Assembly: GCF_010500865.1 (NCBI RefSeq)
Contig: NZ_JAAAWN010000002.1
Location: forward strand, 124,001-188,000
Direction: 5' to 3'
Source: Alteromonas profundi
GTDB taxonomy: Bacteria > Pseudomonadota > Gammaproteobacteria > Enterobacterales > Alteromonadaceae
Length of the DNA stretch: 64,000 nucleotides
In this document: piece by piece, positions 9,457-18,691 of the stretch
How the letters are laid out: the number at the start of each line of letters is the position of its first letter
How positions within the stretch are numbered: position 1 is the first letter of the stretch
The notes under the pieces: generated by a model
What the model was told of the DNA's origin: nothing
Database searches by the model: none
The model's input: only the letters and a program-made list of their open reading frames with translations
Made by a program: the position numbers and the translations under genes

Positions 9457-10632
9457 ATGAGTAATGAATCAATTGTTATAGTGTCAGCGAAACGCACCCC
9501 TATGGGTGGGTTTAACGGTAGCCTTGCGGCGGTTTCAGCCACAGACTTAGGGGCTTCTGCTATAAAATCTTGCTGCGAAGGTGTTGAGGGCGAGCACATC
9601 GATGAAGTTATCATGGGCTGCGTTTTACCCGCGGGGCTCGGTCAATCGCCCGCGCGTCAGGCATCGCTAGCCGCTGGGTTGCCGCTAGGTGCAGGTGTAA
9701 CCACTATCAATAAAGTGTGCGGCTCAGGCTTAAAAGCTGTCATGCTCGCCAGCGATCTAATTAAGGCAGGTAGCGCACAAGCCGTTGTAGCTGGGGGTAT
9801 GGAAAGTATGAGTAATGCGCCTTATTTGTTACCTAAGGCACGCAGCGGATACCGTATGGGCCATGGGCAAGTACTTGATCACATGATGCTAGATGGGCTT
9901 GAAAATGCCTATGACGGAAAGGCTATGGGCTGTTTTGCCCAAGCTACGGCAGATGAACAAAATATTAGCCGTGGCGAAATGGATGATTTTGCACTTAGCT
10001 CTTTGTCAAAAGCGAATGAAGCAATAAATAGTGGCGGGTTTAGCGACGAAATTGTAGAAGTAAAAATAACAACCCGTAAAGGTGACGTTATTGTTGATAC
10101 CGATGAAGGCCCAAGTAACGCCCGACCGGAAAAAATACCTTCTCTTCGCCCAGCATTTAAAAAAGATGGCACGGTTACAGCCGCAAATTCTAGCTCAATC
10201 TCTGATGGTGCCGCTGCCTTATTGGTGATGAGTGAGTCTAAGGCTTCGTCATTAGGGTTGACGCCACTAGCGAAGGTAGTTGCTCACGCTACACATTCAA
10301 TAGAGCCTGAAAACTTTACGGTTGCCCCAGTAGGGGCTATGCAAAAAGTGCTAGAAAAAGCCGGCTGGGACAAAGATGAAGTCGATTTATTTGAGATTAA
10401 TGAGGCGTTTGCCATGGTTACTATGATGGCCATTCGCCACTTGGGCCTTGATGAGAAAAAGGTGAATGTTAAAGGGGGAGCCTGCGCCCTTGGCCATCCT
10501 ATTGGAGCATCGGGCGCCAGGATCTTAGTCACCTTGCTTCACGCTTTGAAGCAGCAAGGGGGTAAAAAAGGTATTGCGTCATTATGTATTGGGGGCGGCG
10601 AAGGCGTTGCCTTAGCGGTTGAATTAGCCTAA
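9457..10632 (+). CDS. Acetyl-CoA C-acyltransferase (thiolase)
   Basis: 391 residues. Thiolase family: acyl-enzyme cysteine at residue 88 in NKVCGSGLKAVMLA, the GHPIGASGAR histidine motif, and the C-terminal CIGGGEGVALAVE with the second cysteine. Divergent from liuR and sharing its operator region, it probably handles the acetoacetyl-CoA or acyl-CoA products of leucine breakdown. An upstream in-frame ATG at 9355 would add 34 unlikely residues running into the operator zone. ATG at 9457 is preceded by AAGGGA at good spacing and gives the family's usual length. Confidence 0.9.
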   Translation: MSNESIVIVSAKRTPMGGFNGSLAAVSATDLGASAIKSCCEGVEGEHIDEVIMGCVLPAGLGQSPARQASLAAGLPLGAGVTTINKVCGSGLKAVMLASDLIKAGSAQAVVAGGMESMSNAPYLLPKARSGYRMGHGQVLDHMMLDGLENAYDGKAMGCFAQATADEQNISRGEMDDFALSSLSKANEAINSGGFSDEIVEVKITTRKGDVIVDTDEGPSNARPEKIPSLRPAFKKDGTVTAANSSSISDGAAALLVMSESKASSLGLTPLAKVVAHATHSIEPENFTVAPVGAMQKVLEKAGWDKDEVDLFEINEAFAMVTMMAIRHLGLDEKKVNVKGGACALGHPIGASGARILVTLLHALKQQGGKKGIASLCIGGGEGVALAVELA

Positions 10633-10766
10633 TGGCAACGTGTTTATATTCTTAAAGCGAGCGCGAAAAAAAGTTAGCGCACAAAATGAACGATATAGAC
10701 GAAATAACGGCCTCTAGTTACAAATGGCATGATTAAAGTAGGTCGTAGAAAAATAGCACTACAAAA

Positions 10767-10792
10767 AAATGGCACCTGCAAGGGTGCCATTT
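10767..10792. terminator. Rho-independent terminator after thiolase
   Basis: Perfect stem AAATGGCACC (10767-10776) / GGTGCCATTT (10783-10792) with a six-base loop, A-tract before and TTTAT after. It ends the thiolase transcript before the hydrolase-kynU pair. Confidence 0.85.
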
Positions 10793-10833
10793 ATGGTTAA
10801 ATACCCCAACCCCAAGCAAGGTTTACTTATTCA

Positions 10834-11730
10834 ATGATTGCGCTGGTTCGTTTGTGCTTAATGGCTTTAGTTTTTCCTGTGATGGCAAGTGAAACCTCAC
10901 CACCTGCTAACATCGCTTATCAAGATCTTCTTTCACTGCCTTCTAAAAAGGCAAATTTCTCGTTAACCTACGGCGCCCATCCGTCACAGTTTATTTCTGT
11001 ATGGAAGGCGGTAGCTATGCCCGCTAAAGGCGCCGCTAGCTCCGCCCATGTAAAGAGCGCCGCTGATTTACAGGAGAATAAAGCAAACCATAGTCAAAAA
11101 GCGGTGGTGTACATACATGGCGGTTGTTGGCTCGACGCCTATGATTATACCCATGGTAATGGGCTTTATTTGGCATTAGCAGAACAAGGTATTGATACGT
11201 ATGTTATTGAATACAGGCGAGTGGGAGAATTAGGAGGAGGGTGGCCAGGCAGCTTGCAGGACGTAAAACAAGCGCTTACGCGGTTAAATACCTATTGGCA
11301 ACAGCACAATAGCCCCACTCAGGTGAGCTTGGTAGGACATTCGGCCGGCGGCCACCTAGCACTATTGGCAGCGCAAGATAGCACCGCCATGACGAACATA
11401 GACAAGGTCGTTGGTCTTGCAGCTATTACCGATGTTACTGCCTATGCCGCTGGCGACAATAGCTGTCAAACCGCCACTTTGCGCTTTATGGGGGGAATGC
11501 CAAAAGAGATTAGACACGCTTATCAAGACGCTACGCCACGGGCCGCAAACGCGGTTAATACATTGAATATCACTTTATTGCAAGGCGATACAGACGCGAT
11601 AGTGCCGGTGTCTCAGGCTGCAAGCTATGATGGGGCCATTATTATTGTGAACGGCGGCGGTCACTTTGACTGGCTGCACCCACAAACGCCTTCTTTTGCC
11701 GTATTTTTAAACCAAATTTTTACAGACTAG
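10834..11730 (+). CDS. Alpha/beta hydrolase, kynurenine-formamidase-like
   Basis: 298 residues. Alpha/beta-hydrolase fold with oxyanion motif HGGCW (95-99), nucleophile elbow GHSAGG (Ser170), an acid candidate in QGDTDAIVP, and a C-terminal histidine in GGGHFDW. It sits 6 bases upstream of kynureninase, so hydrolysis of N-formylkynurenine to kynurenine is the best guess. The N-terminus (ALVRLCLMALVFPVMA) looks like a short signal peptide, unusual for a step usually placed in the cytoplasm. An esterase or peptidase role is the alternative. Confidence 0.75.
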   Translation: MIALVRLCLMALVFPVMASETSPPANIAYQDLLSLPSKKANFSLTYGAHPSQFISVWKAVAMPAKGAASSAHVKSAADLQENKANHSQKAVVYIHGGCWLDAYDYTHGNGLYLALAEQGIDTYVIEYRRVGELGGGWPGSLQDVKQALTRLNTYWQQHNSPTQVSLVGHSAGGHLALLAAQDSTAMTNIDKVVGLAAITDVTAYAAGDNSCQTATLRFMGGMPKEIRHAYQDATPRAANAVNTLNITLLQGDTDAIVPVSQAASYDGAIIIVNGGGHFDWLHPQTPSFAVFLNQIFTD

Positions 11731-11736
11731 TGTGCT

Positions 11737-12972
11737 ATGAACCAAATAAAATCTACTATTTCCCGCCTTGATTCACAAGATACGCTAGCGTCGTACCGTG
11801 AAGCTTTTTTGCTACCTGAAAATACCATTTATTTAGACGGTAACTCACTGGGTCCTTTACCTAAAGTTGCGCAACGACGAGCCGGAGAAGTGGTAGAACA
11901 GCAATGGGGTAAAGGGCTTATAACGAGTTGGAACCAACATGATTGGATAAGTTTGCCTGCCCGTGTGGGTGATAAAATAGCAAGGCTAGTAGGAGCAAAA
12001 GAAAACCAAGTGGTGTGCTGTGACACTATATCGGTGAACGTATTTAAGTTACTCAGTGGTGCGTTAGCAATGCGACCTTCACGGTTCGTCATTGCCACCA
12101 CGCAAGATAACTTCCCCACAGATATTTATATGGCCCAAGGGCTAGTTAAGCAGTTAGGGGGCGAATATGAAATTCGCTACCTAGATGAAGAAAATATCGC
12201 AGGTCAATTAACTGACGATATTGCGGCTTTGATGCTCACCCAAGTTAATTTTCGTACAGGGCGTAAACTAGACATGCAAGCAATTACCGCAGCTGCCCAT
12301 GAAAAAGACATACTTACAGTGTGGGACCTCGCCCACAGTGCTGGTGCGTTTGAGGTCAAGCTCGATGAGTGCGAGGTAGATTTTGCGGTAGGGTGCTCAT
12401 ACAAATACCTAAATGGTGGGCCAGGGGCGCCCGCATTTATTTATGTGGCCCAACGCCATCAAGCCAACTACACTCAACCTTTATCTGGCTGGATGGGGCA
12501 TAAGACACCCTTTGCCTTTACGCCAGACTATGAGCCACATCCGTCGGTAGCGCAAAACTTGTGTGGTACGCCCAGTGTTATTGCGATGAGTGTGTTAGAT
12601 GCGGCACTGAGTGTATTTGATAATGTGTCTATGAGCGAGCTAGATATAAAGTCGAAAAAGTTGCAACAGGTGTTTTTGAGTTTACTGGAGAGTAGTGAGA
12701 TTGCGCACCTTCTGCCCCTTGCTAGTCCTTTAGAGGATGAGCGCGGTAGCCAATTAGCATTTAGGCACAATGAAGCTTATGCCATTTGCCAAGCGTGGAT
12801 CAGTGAAGGCGTTATAGCAGACTTTAGAGCGCCAGATATTTTAAGAGTTGGTTTTGCGCCTCTTTACCTTAGTTTTACTGATATGCAACAAGCGGTAGAA
12901 AAACTTGCAGCGATTATGACGGGAAAGCAGTACTTAAACACTGAATTCCAAAGTAAATTGCAAGTAACATGA
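11737..12972 (+). CDS. kynU: Kynureninase
   Basis: 411 residues. A PLP enzyme cleaving kynurenine to anthranilate and alanine in tryptophan catabolism. Recognisable features are DGNSLGPLPK near the N-terminus and the PLP-lysine region GCSYKYLNGGPGAPAF, typical of kynureninase. Length fits the family (about 410-420). It follows the formamidase-like hydrolase with a 6-base gap, so the two probably form an operon. Tryptophan 2,3-dioxygenase is not in this window, so the first step would be encoded elsewhere. Confidence 0.93.
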   Translation: MNQIKSTISRLDSQDTLASYREAFLLPENTIYLDGNSLGPLPKVAQRRAGEVVEQQWGKGLITSWNQHDWISLPARVGDKIARLVGAKENQVVCCDTISVNVFKLLSGALAMRPSRFVIATTQDNFPTDIYMAQGLVKQLGGEYEIRYLDEENIAGQLTDDIAALMLTQVNFRTGRKLDMQAITAAAHEKDILTVWDLAHSAGAFEVKLDECEVDFAVGCSYKYLNGGPGAPAFIYVAQRHQANYTQPLSGWMGHKTPFAFTPDYEPHPSVAQNLCGTPSVIAMSVLDAALSVFDNVSMSELDIKSKKLQQVFLSLLESSEIAHLLPLASPLEDERGSQLAFRHNEAYAICQAWISEGVIADFRAPDILRVGFAPLYLSFTDMQQAVEKLAAIMTGKQYLNTEFQSKLQVT

Positions 12973-12976
12973 GTAT

Positions 12977-14527
12977 TTGAGGGCCGTTCATATTGCTTTT
13001 TTAAGGATAACCAAAGATACTGCTACACGGTTTAGTGTTTTTTGGTTAATAATTGCTTCAGGTGGTACTTTTTTGAACTTTTTCAAGCATTTGGGTTTTT
13101 TGGTGAGTGCCATTTTCGCTCTTTCAGTGGGTGTGGCATCTGCACATCCACAAATGAGCGCCCAAACGGAGACCCCGCACCACGCAGATACTACCGACGC
13201 TCCGATAACCTATTGCATTGACCCACTATGGACCCCTTATGAAGCTATTCGAAACGGCAGTCACGTAGGCATATCTGCCGATTATATGCAGATTGTCGCA
13301 GAACTAACCGGGTTAACTTTCCAGTTAGTGCCCACAGAAAGTTGGCAACAAAGTTTGGAGTACGTGCAAGCGGGTAAGTGTCAGATGATATCTATGCTAA
13401 ACGTATCTGACTACCGCAAGCAATTTCTTGATTTCAGTATCCCTTACTTTGCAGCGCCGAATATTTTAGTGGCGCGTGAGGGTACACCTATATTGCAAGG
13501 TTATGCGGGTATAGGCAATCGCCTGGTGGGTATCGTTAAGGGGTATCGACAGATTGAGTATATCCGTCGTTACTACCCCGACGTAAGGTTAAAACTTATC
13601 CGCTCAGAGCGTGAGGGTTTAGCCCAATTAGCCCGGGGTGAATTCGATGTTATGGTAGGCTCGCTACTTAGTGTAAACACGCACCTAAACAACCAACAAA
13701 TCAATAATTTGAATATTGTAGGCTATGCAGAGCCTTTTGATTCCCTTAGTTTTGGGGTGAGAAAATCTTTCTCTCATCTCATTCCGATTTTAAATGAAGC
13801 CATTAACCAAATACCTGAGTCGAAAAGGGTGGAAATATATCGGCAATGGAACAACGTTAAGGTGCGTTATCACAAAGACTATTTTAAGTTAACGGTAACG
13901 CTGTTATTTATTATTTTCGTTATTCTTACTCTCGTATGGCGACACCGCACCTTGCATACGCATGGTCGGTTAATGGGGCAAAAAAATGCCGAAATAGAAT
14001 CGCTGCAAACCAGCCTATTAGATCGGAATAGAACACTGGAATTTTTATCTGCCCACGATACGCTAACCGGGCTGTACAATCGCAATCATATGATTCAAAA
14101 GTCGGAAGAAGAGATATATCGCTTTCGTCGCTTTCATACAGTGCCCTCTATGATTATAGTAGAGCTGTATCAAGGTATAGACCCCCGACTAGACAACCAT
14201 GATGCGCATAAAAAACAGTACCTTAAAGCGTTAGCATCGGTATGCTTAGCAACGGTGCGTGAAGTTGACGTGGTTTCCCGTTATACCGAGGGGCAAATAG
14301 TGGTGTTATGTCCGCAAACCAATCTTGATGAAGGCCAAATTTTAGCCGATCGTTTGTTATCTGCCATTGACAAAAATACTGAATTGGCGGACATGCAAAT
14401 GGTTGCCTCTATCGGCTTGGCGCAATTAAAAGAGGGAGAAAACTTCTCTGATTGGATTGAGCGTGCCACCAAAGCGTTATATCAGGCAAAACGCCAAAGA
14501 GCGAACCGTGTGGCGGTTGCCGACTAA
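12977..14527 (+). CDS. Periplasmic solute-binding (SBP_bac_3) sensor with degenerate GGDEF domain
   Basis: Up to 516 residues. Order: signal or anchor region, family-3 solute-binding domain (about 75-295), one membrane helix (304-321), short coiled coil (335-355), GGDEF-like domain (358-514). The GGDEF domain keeps HDTLTGLYNRN, but the signature position reads RYTEGQIVVL (TEGQI at 437-441), so the catalytic motif is lost and diguanylate cyclase activity is unlikely. The longest frame starts at TTG 12977, 4 bases after kynU. A TTG at 13073, with GGTGG upstream, would give a cleaner signal peptide (NFFKHLGFLVSAIFALSVGVASA in part) and may be the real start. Confidence 0.8.
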   Translation: MRAVHIAFLRITKDTATRFSVFWLIIASGGTFLNFFKHLGFLVSAIFALSVGVASAHPQMSAQTETPHHADTTDAPITYCIDPLWTPYEAIRNGSHVGISADYMQIVAELTGLTFQLVPTESWQQSLEYVQAGKCQMISMLNVSDYRKQFLDFSIPYFAAPNILVAREGTPILQGYAGIGNRLVGIVKGYRQIEYIRRYYPDVRLKLIRSEREGLAQLARGEFDVMVGSLLSVNTHLNNQQINNLNIVGYAEPFDSLSFGVRKSFSHLIPILNEAINQIPESKRVEIYRQWNNVKVRYHKDYFKLTVTLLFIIFVILTLVWRHRTLHTHGRLMGQKNAEIESLQTSLLDRNRTLEFLSAHDTLTGLYNRNHMIQKSEEEIYRFRRFHTVPSMIIVELYQGIDPRLDNHDAHKKQYLKALASVCLATVREVDVVSRYTEGQIVVLCPQTNLDEGQILADRLLSAIDKNTELADMQMVASIGLAQLKEGENFSDWIERATKALYQAKRQRANRVAVAD

Positions 14528-14547
14528 CCCCATCAGGTAATGGGGTT
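14526..14547. terminator. Hairpin between convergent genes
   Basis: AACCCCAT (14526-14533), loop CAGGTA, ATGGGGTT (14540-14547). It overlaps the stop codons of both the GGDEF-like gene and the convergent fapA-like gene, so one short palindrome probably ends both transcripts. There is no clear T-tract on either side. Confidence 0.5.
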
Positions 14548-16188
14548 GTAGTGCCATTGATGCTCGGCAAAGTAAACCATGGCGCGATCGTACTCTCTTT
14601 CTGAGCGCCAGGTTCGGGTATTAAGCTTCGCAGATACGCCAGAATAAAGGCGTTTATTGGCTACCAGTCTAATTTCATTCTGATAATCTACTTTTGCCTG
14701 TTTCACTTCCGATACTTTTGCTTCAATCCACTGTAGCAATGCATTTTCGTTGTTAAACATCTCTAATGCATCGGCTAATTTTGGCCTGAGTTCTTTAGGT
14801 ATCTTTTTACTTTTTAAAATATCAATTTTTTCTTTGTGCTTTGAGTTGTTTTCACGCAACTGTTTTAATAATTCATCTAAGCTATCTTTTCGTTCTAACA
14901 ACAAGTTGAAGCCCTGACTGAAGTCTACCTTTAAGGTGCTTCCTGAGATAGCCCCAAGGGTGCCTGCTTCTACTTTTCCATGGCTTATAATTTCACATGC
15001 GAACAAATTCCCCATTGGATTATCAAGCTTTCCAACGGTAACTGTTCCGCCACAGCGCAGGCGACTATAGGCCAATTGTCTACCTATGGTGATGTTACCC
15101 GAACAGTGTATATCGATACCCTGACCATGTTGTATATGGATACTGCCACCAGCAATAAGCTGACAATTGAACTCGTTTCCCTTATCGAAGACTTTACCCA
15201 TTGCGCCTTCGGTAATAATAATATCCCCATCAGACTCAATGCGGGCCGACTCAACAAAACCGTTAATGGTTATATCGCCGGCCGCCTTAATTTCCATTTT
15301 TTCGGTAACATCACCGTTTACCAATACCGCGCCTTCGTAGTTAACGTGCCCAGTACCCACATTAACGCCACTACAAATATAAGTATCGTCAATGTTCATA
15401 ATTTGGTTTTGGTACTTGGGCATACCGGCAATTTTAGAAACTAAAATATTTTGGTCGTAATCTGAGATAACAGTACCGTGGCCTTTTTTAAACTCTACCC
15501 AATCTCCGGCTATAGGTGGAATTATTGTGCCGCGAACCGTAAAACCTGTTCGCCCCCGAGTAGGTTCCGTTCTGCGTAATACAGGCACATTGGCTTTTAC
15601 ACACACCACTTCGCCAAGGTTACGCATATCAACCCTTTCGCCGTCATCAGACTGGGGCTTAAGTACCCGTTCTAGCGCATTAGGAACAAGAGGGATGAAG
15701 CGAGATGAACGGCCATTTCTTGGTGGTAAGCCTTTCGCTACCACCCGTTCTATCGTTGTACCGGGCGGGGCAGTTTTCGCTTCTTTTATTACTTGGGTTA
15801 TAACTTTGCTGCTTAACCCACGTTGGATGTTATTTTTCGCCGCTAAGGATGCAATTGTACTTTTACTGGGCATTTTGCCGCCGTAGGGTGTAGTAAGTAC
15901 AAGCTGCGCTGACATAGCATCTTCACTAACGCGAAAGGTTACTTCAGCATTTTTGCGCTCACCGATGCGTTCTGTTACTACGCTATCATCGGCAGTTTTA
16001 AAATAATGATTGGCGGTATCACAGGCGGATTTTAAGGCAGATTCAGATATGTATACGCGTTTTGTTTCGCCCTTATTTAATTCAGACTGAATTTCACGCA
16101 TATCGATTTCTTTGTCGAATTCGGCGGGCGAAAGCGTAAGGTTTATGTAAGTTCTTGTATTATCAAAGCTAATTTTAACGCCGTTCAT
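14533..16188 (-). CDS. FapA-family DUF342 protein
   Basis: 551 residues. Central DUF342 (flagellar assembly protein A type) region with right-handed beta-helix-like repeats such as AAGDITINGFVESARIES and DGDIIITEGAMGKVF, then a charged coiled-coil part (about 430-500, LLERKDSLDELLKQLREN). The N-terminal 60-130 residues form a separate domain. The family is often found near polarity and surface-organisation genes, but its role is poorly defined. It is a single gene, convergent with the sensor gene upstream of it in the window; no flagellar genes are nearby. Confidence 0.82.
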   Translation of the reverse strand: MNGVKISFDNTRTYINLTLSPAEFDKEIDMREIQSELNKGETKRVYISESALKSACDTANHYFKTADDSVVTERIGERKNAEVTFRVSEDAMSAQLVLTTPYGGKMPSKSTIASLAAKNNIQRGLSSKVITQVIKEAKTAPPGTTIERVVAKGLPPRNGRSSRFIPLVPNALERVLKPQSDDGERVDMRNLGEVVCVKANVPVLRRTEPTRGRTGFTVRGTIIPPIAGDWVEFKKGHGTVISDYDQNILVSKIAGMPKYQNQIMNIDDTYICSGVNVGTGHVNYEGAVLVNGDVTEKMEIKAAGDITINGFVESARIESDGDIIITEGAMGKVFDKGNEFNCQLIAGGSIHIQHGQGIDIHCSGNITIGRQLAYSRLRCGGTVTVGKLDNPMGNLFACEIISHGKVEAGTLGAISGSTLKVDFSQGFNLLLERKDSLDELLKQLRENNSKHKEKIDILKSKKIPKELRPKLADALEMFNNENALLQWIEAKVSEVKQAKVDYQNEIRLVANKRLYSGVSAKLNTRTWRSEREYDRAMVYFAEHQWHYNPIT

Positions 16189-16368
16189 GACTACTTGATT
16201 CCTCTGCGCAGCATACGTCTGTTATTATTTTATTATCGGCTGAAAATCTATTCGCTGAACAATATAGGTTAATATTGCTACTTTTTCATTAAAATCTGTA
16301 AAGCGAATTCACCGAATACCACTTCCTTGTTAGACGAAAGTTTAATTTAATCGGCTAGAGGCTATAGG

Positions 16369-17796
16369 TCAAAGATTTTGTGCATATTGGTAAAGGGCCC
16401 GTAAAATCGCCTGTTTTTCAGGATTGTCTGCATTTTCGTGGGCCAACTGCTCCAACTTAAGCATAAAAGGTTCAAGGGTGAGCGGTGCGGGCGATGTTGG
16501 ATCAGAAAGCCTTGCTTGGCGGTGGCGTTGCCAACGCATCGTTTCATCATGGGTTAGGGTTTGTGGATAGTTTCTGGCGCGATAGCGAAACAGAAGGCTT
16601 TTTAAGCCTGGATGTTGAATTTCATCGCTTAACGAAGCTAAATTTTCAGCATCAGCGGCGATAACGCGGTCACACCATGAACGCTCTTCGTTATTAAGAA
16701 AGCCCCCGCTGTAGAGTGCATGGTCAATGTCTACTTCTTCGTCGTAGTCTTTTGCTTCATATACGTTTGAGAGTTTTAATGCCAAGTTAGATTGTTGCGA
16801 CAAAACCCGGTAATTGTCTAAACATGTCTCTCTATCAAGCCCTAAACGTAGGGCATTTTCTTCTGTCATTGCCTTAGCTGTGGTAACAAAAGGCGACTTA
16901 TTTATGTGCAGCAACTTAAGCCCCGGACGGGACTCACCATTTAACTCATCTTGTTTTGCATAGAGTTTTCTTTGGATCTCTTCAACGTTGTCATTTAGCA
17001 CGCTATCGATGGGTTTAGATAAGTCGATGGCTATAACAGCGTTAGGGTTGCTAGGGTGCTTGGCAATAGGCATAACCCACGTACAACACCCCTGACTGGC
17101 CGGTAGTTTTGAAGAAATATGGAGTATCACCGACGGCTTTGTTAAATCTATCTGCTGCGATACCGCATGTTTACTACGTAGCGAATAGGCATAGTTAAAT
17201 AACTTGGGTTGCTTTTGTTTAATTAACTTAGCAAGCCCTATGGTGGCGTACACGTCACTAAGCGCATCGTGGGCGTTTTCATGAATTATATTGTTGGCTT
17301 TTGCAAGGTCTTCAAGTTTAAAACTAGGGGAACCGTCGCTTTTGGTAGGCCAGTTTATGCCTTCTGGACGCAGTGCATAACAGGCTCTCGCTAAATCAAT
17401 AATATCCCAGCGACTATTACCGTTACGCCACTCGCGAGCGTATGGGTCGAAGAAATTGCGGTAAAACAGGTAGCGGGCCACCTCGTCATCGAAACGAATA
17501 CTATTAAACCCGACACTGCACGTATTTGGCGTCGCCATTTCCTCAAAAATACGTTTGGCAAAATCAGCTTCATTCATCCCATCACGCAGGGTTTGCTGTG
17601 GCGTGATCCCCGTTATCAAACAGGCTTCGGGGTGGGGGAGGTAGTCATTCGCAATAGCGCTCATGATATTTATTGGCTTGCCAATGATATTTAAATCGGC
17701 GTCTGTTCTTATGGCGGCAAACTGACAGGGAAGGTCTTTTTGCGGGCGCGTGCCGAAAGTCTCAAAGTCGTACCAAAGAAAAGAAGGTTCGTGCAT
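16369..17796 (-). CDS. sbcB: Exodeoxyribonuclease I
   Basis: 475 residues, the same length as E. coli exonuclease I. It degrades single-stranded DNA 3' to 5' in mismatch repair and recombination. The DEDD exonuclease motifs are visible: WYDFETFGTRP (D10, E12), GFNSIRFDDEVARYLFYRNF (second motif), and HENAHDALSDVYATI (third). The C-terminal SH3-like and helical extension (about 200-475) is present. It is monocistronic, divergent from the CBS-domain gene. Confidence 0.95.
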   Translation of the reverse strand: MHEPSFLWYDFETFGTRPQKDLPCQFAAIRTDADLNIIGKPINIMSAIANDYLPHPEACLITGITPQQTLRDGMNEADFAKRIFEEMATPNTCSVGFNSIRFDDEVARYLFYRNFFDPYAREWRNGNSRWDIIDLARACYALRPEGINWPTKSDGSPSFKLEDLAKANNIIHENAHDALSDVYATIGLAKLIKQKQPKLFNYAYSLRSKHAVSQQIDLTKPSVILHISSKLPASQGCCTWVMPIAKHPSNPNAVIAIDLSKPIDSVLNDNVEEIQRKLYAKQDELNGESRPGLKLLHINKSPFVTTAKAMTEENALRLGLDRETCLDNYRVLSQQSNLALKLSNVYEAKDYDEEVDIDHALYSGGFLNNEERSWCDRVIAADAENLASLSDEIQHPGLKSLLFRYRARNYPQTLTHDETMRWQRHRQARLSDPTSPAPLTLEPFMLKLEQLAHENADNPEKQAILRALYQYAQNL

Positions 17797-17848
17797 TATG
17801 GGTAAACTTCACTAGTAAAGGAATCAGTGTTGGGCGCAGTGTACACTG

Positions 17849-17873
17849 GCTAGGTTTGAATACCAAACCTAGC
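17849..17873. repeat. Perfect 10-bp inverted repeat upstream of sbcB
   Basis: GCTAGGTTTG (17849-17858), AATAC, CAAACCTAGC (17864-17873). It lies 53 bases upstream of the sbcB start in the divergent sbcB/CBS-gene region. No T-tract follows on either strand, so it resembles an operator or leader hairpin more than a terminator. The 9-mer AAACCTAGC recurs at 761-769. Confidence 0.6.
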
Positions 17874-18088
17874 CCGCCAACCCGCCTTCAAATGTTGTTT
17901 TTGAAAACCAATGGATGGTGTTTGGCGAAATTTATTGCCGCAAAAGTAGCTGATTTTGGGTTCTAAGACTACGCTATTAATTAAGGGGCAAAAATATCAC
18001 TTACAGCCTGCTTAGTTAAGTCGCCGCGCCGTAAATGCCCTACCACTTGCTGTAAGTACATACCGAGCGTAGTGACGAGGAGAACACC

Positions 18089-18508
18089 ATGGAATCGTTG
18101 CAAGTCAGTGACTATATGAATACTCATCCGGTAAAGCTAACGACAGAGATGACGGTGGCCGAAGCGGTTGAAGCGCTGTTAATTAGCGGTCAAAGCGGTA
18201 GCCCTGTTATTGACAATAAGGGGAAGGTAGTTGGCTTTCTCTCTGAACAAGATTGTATCGCGAATATGATTGCTTCGAGTTATTACCGTGAGCAAATTTG
18301 TCGGGTAGTTGAAATCATGCGAACGCCTGTATTATCTATTAAGCCTTATATGTCGGTGATTGAACTTGCTGAATTATTAATTAAAAATAAACCAAGGGTT
18401 TATCCGGTTGTTGATGACGACGGTGTGTTACTAGGCACCATTAACCGCACAGCTGTGTTAAAGGCCATTGATATTCAATTGCGGTCAGGCTATCAATGGG
18501 CCAGCTAG
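18089..18508 (+). CDS. Tandem CBS-domain protein
   Basis: 139 residues consisting of two CBS domains (about 5-62 and 73-135): VSDYMNTHPVKLTTEMTVAEA followed by GSPVIDNKGKVVGFLSEQD, and VEIMRTPVLSIKPYMSV followed by YPVVDDDGVLLGTI. CBS pairs bind adenine nucleotides and usually regulate a partner. There is no catalytic domain and no obvious partner gene here. AGGAG lies upstream of the ATG. Confidence 0.88.
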   Translation: MESLQVSDYMNTHPVKLTTEMTVAEAVEALLISGQSGSPVIDNKGKVVGFLSEQDCIANMIASSYYREQICRVVEIMRTPVLSIKPYMSVIELAELLIKNKPRVYPVVDDDGVLLGTINRTAVLKAIDIQLRSGYQWAS

Positions 18509-18575
18509 CGTGCCTTGGTATGTTATGCCAAAAGTTGTAAACCGTGCTTATACGCTATAAACGTTATCAATAAAA

Positions 18576-18594
18576 AGGCCGCTTTACGCGGCCT
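18576..18594 (-). terminator. Terminator of the phytase operon (may also serve the CBS gene)
   Basis: AGGCCGC (18576-18582), loop TTTAC, GCGGCCT (18588-18594). On the minus strand the stem is followed by a run of five T, the canonical form, about 100 bases after the phytase stop. On the plus strand only TAATTTA follows. Confidence 0.78.
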
Positions 18595-18691
18595 AATTTA
18601 CCTTATTTTTTATTTGTGCACTTTTACGTTTTAGTTTTTATTTTTGTCATTATTCTGCCCACGGCGTGTAGGTCTACATTGCTTGAAACCC

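Noticed and set aside
14980-15444. 154-codon open frame on the plus strand within the DUF342 gene
   Set aside because: Wholly inside a well-supported minus-strand gene whose repeats keep the opposite strand open; no homology recognised.
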